A DNA stretch of 64,000 nt, taken from NCBI RefSeq assembly GCF_964355755.1, contig NC_092672.1:17234501-17298500 (forward strand), written 5' to 3'. Below, piece by piece: positions 63,570-64,000 of the stretch. Under the pieces are notes generated by a model. It worked only from the letters and a program-made list of their open reading frames with translations, was not told where the DNA came from and ran no database searches. Source of the stretch: Antedon mediterranea. Taxonomy: Eukaryota; Echinodermata; Crinoidea; Comatulida; Antedonidae. The first letter of the stretch is position 1. Each line of letters opens with the position of its first letter. Position numbers and translations under genes: made by a program.

Positions 63570-64000
63570 TTTTTTGACATAACGAGTTACTATGGCTCTA
63601 TAAGATGATGTTAACACAATATATGTGCATAAATGGCAATATTATAGTCTAATTATTGAATTTTAAAAGGTGGAAATTTTGGTCGTTTTCGACCCTTTTA
63701 TATTTTGACATAAGTAGTTGCTGTGGCTCTATAAGATGATGTTAGCACAATATATGTGCATAAATGGCAATACTATAGCCTAATTATAGAATTTAAAAAA
63801 TTGGAAATTTTTGCCATTTTTCGAAAAAAATCGTTAGGTCCCACGCAGGGAAATTTTCGCAAAAATGACCAAATTTCGATCCTTTTATTTTTGACATAAC
63901 TCGTTACTATGGCTCTATAAGATGATGTTAACACAATATAATATGTGCATAAATGGCAATATTATAGTCTAATTATTGAATTTTAAAAGGTGGACATTTT

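Larger units (their letters stand above)
62852..63887. repeat. 520-bp tandem duplication in satellite B
   Basis: Blocks 62852-63371 and 63372-63887 each consist of the 202/198-bp insert, a unit of about 186 bp and a deleted unit of about 131 bp. The downstream flank (GATCCTTTTATTTTTGACAT near 63878) has no third insert, so it shows the empty site. The 122-codon frame at 63240-63608 crosses this join and is a by-product of the GTCGGTCTGTC repeat. Confidence 0.85.
62056..64000 (+). repeat. Satellite B, right flank
   Basis: Direct copies marked by CTCTATAAGATGATGTTA or a close variant near 62312, 62500, 62690, 63078, 63209, 63597, 63728 and 63919. Full units are about 186-190 bp and deleted units about 131 bp. 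Same family and orientation as 825-1725. Two units carry an inserted element of about 200 bp. The array runs off the window end. Confidence 0.9.

Noticed and set aside
63240-63608. 122-codon frame, the longest in the window
   Set aside because: It runs through satellite B, the insert of about 200 bp and a GTCGGTCTGTC microsatellite that encodes the SVCRSVCRS repeat. No start context or domain supports it.

Overview
The window is non-coding, AT-rich eukaryotic repeat DNA. No protein-coding gene can be supported. All open frames are short (122 codons at most), they repeat in step with the tandem units, and they carry no recognisable domain. The tRNA-derived SINEs, a Helitron-type insertion, several nested satellite families and frequent AGGCCT motifs suggest a metazoan, plausibly a marine invertebrate. 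Nothing here fixes the taxon.

Layout: (1) 1-824 is a GA-rich minisatellite with a unit of about 19 bp. (2) 825-1725 is a satellite of about 185 bp (satellite B). (3) 1726-58652 is one huge direct array of a monomer of about 261 bp (satellite A), roughly 200 copies by length, in at least six diverged classes. It is interrupted by a 2.55-kb Helitron-like insertion (17798-20345) and by four copies of a 512-bp non-satellite segment. (4) 58653-60122 is an edge region with a tRNA-headed SINE, the fifth (source-like) copy of the 512-bp segment and other unrecognised DNA. (5) 60123-61310 has a few more satellite A monomers, followed by a second, truncated copy of the SINE/edge region to 62055. (6) 62056-64000 is satellite B again, in the same orientation as on the left, with a structured insert of about 200 bp seen twice.

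Satellite A is tRNA-related on the minus strand. A typical monomer carries, in minus-strand order, TATAAATA, a Pol III A-box-like element (TGGCGTAACGGG), a B box (GGTTCGAACC) 31 nt later, and then a long T run. This is the layout of a small Pol III transcription unit. Some monomer classes keep the B box, while others carry a fixed one-base deletion or substitution in it.

The array has several levels of higher-order repeat (HOR). There is a trimer of about 782 bp near 8-11 kb, and local duplications of 1292, 1035, 1556, 785 and 1775 bp. A multi-kilobase HOR marked by the 512-bp segment has successive periods of 5282, 6303 and 8206 bp, and a second HOR family has a period of about 6.42 kb (47441-58652). 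The varying periods fit repeated unequal exchange. The Helitron-like element occupies only one of several otherwise equivalent HOR positions, so empty sites for it exist inside the same window.
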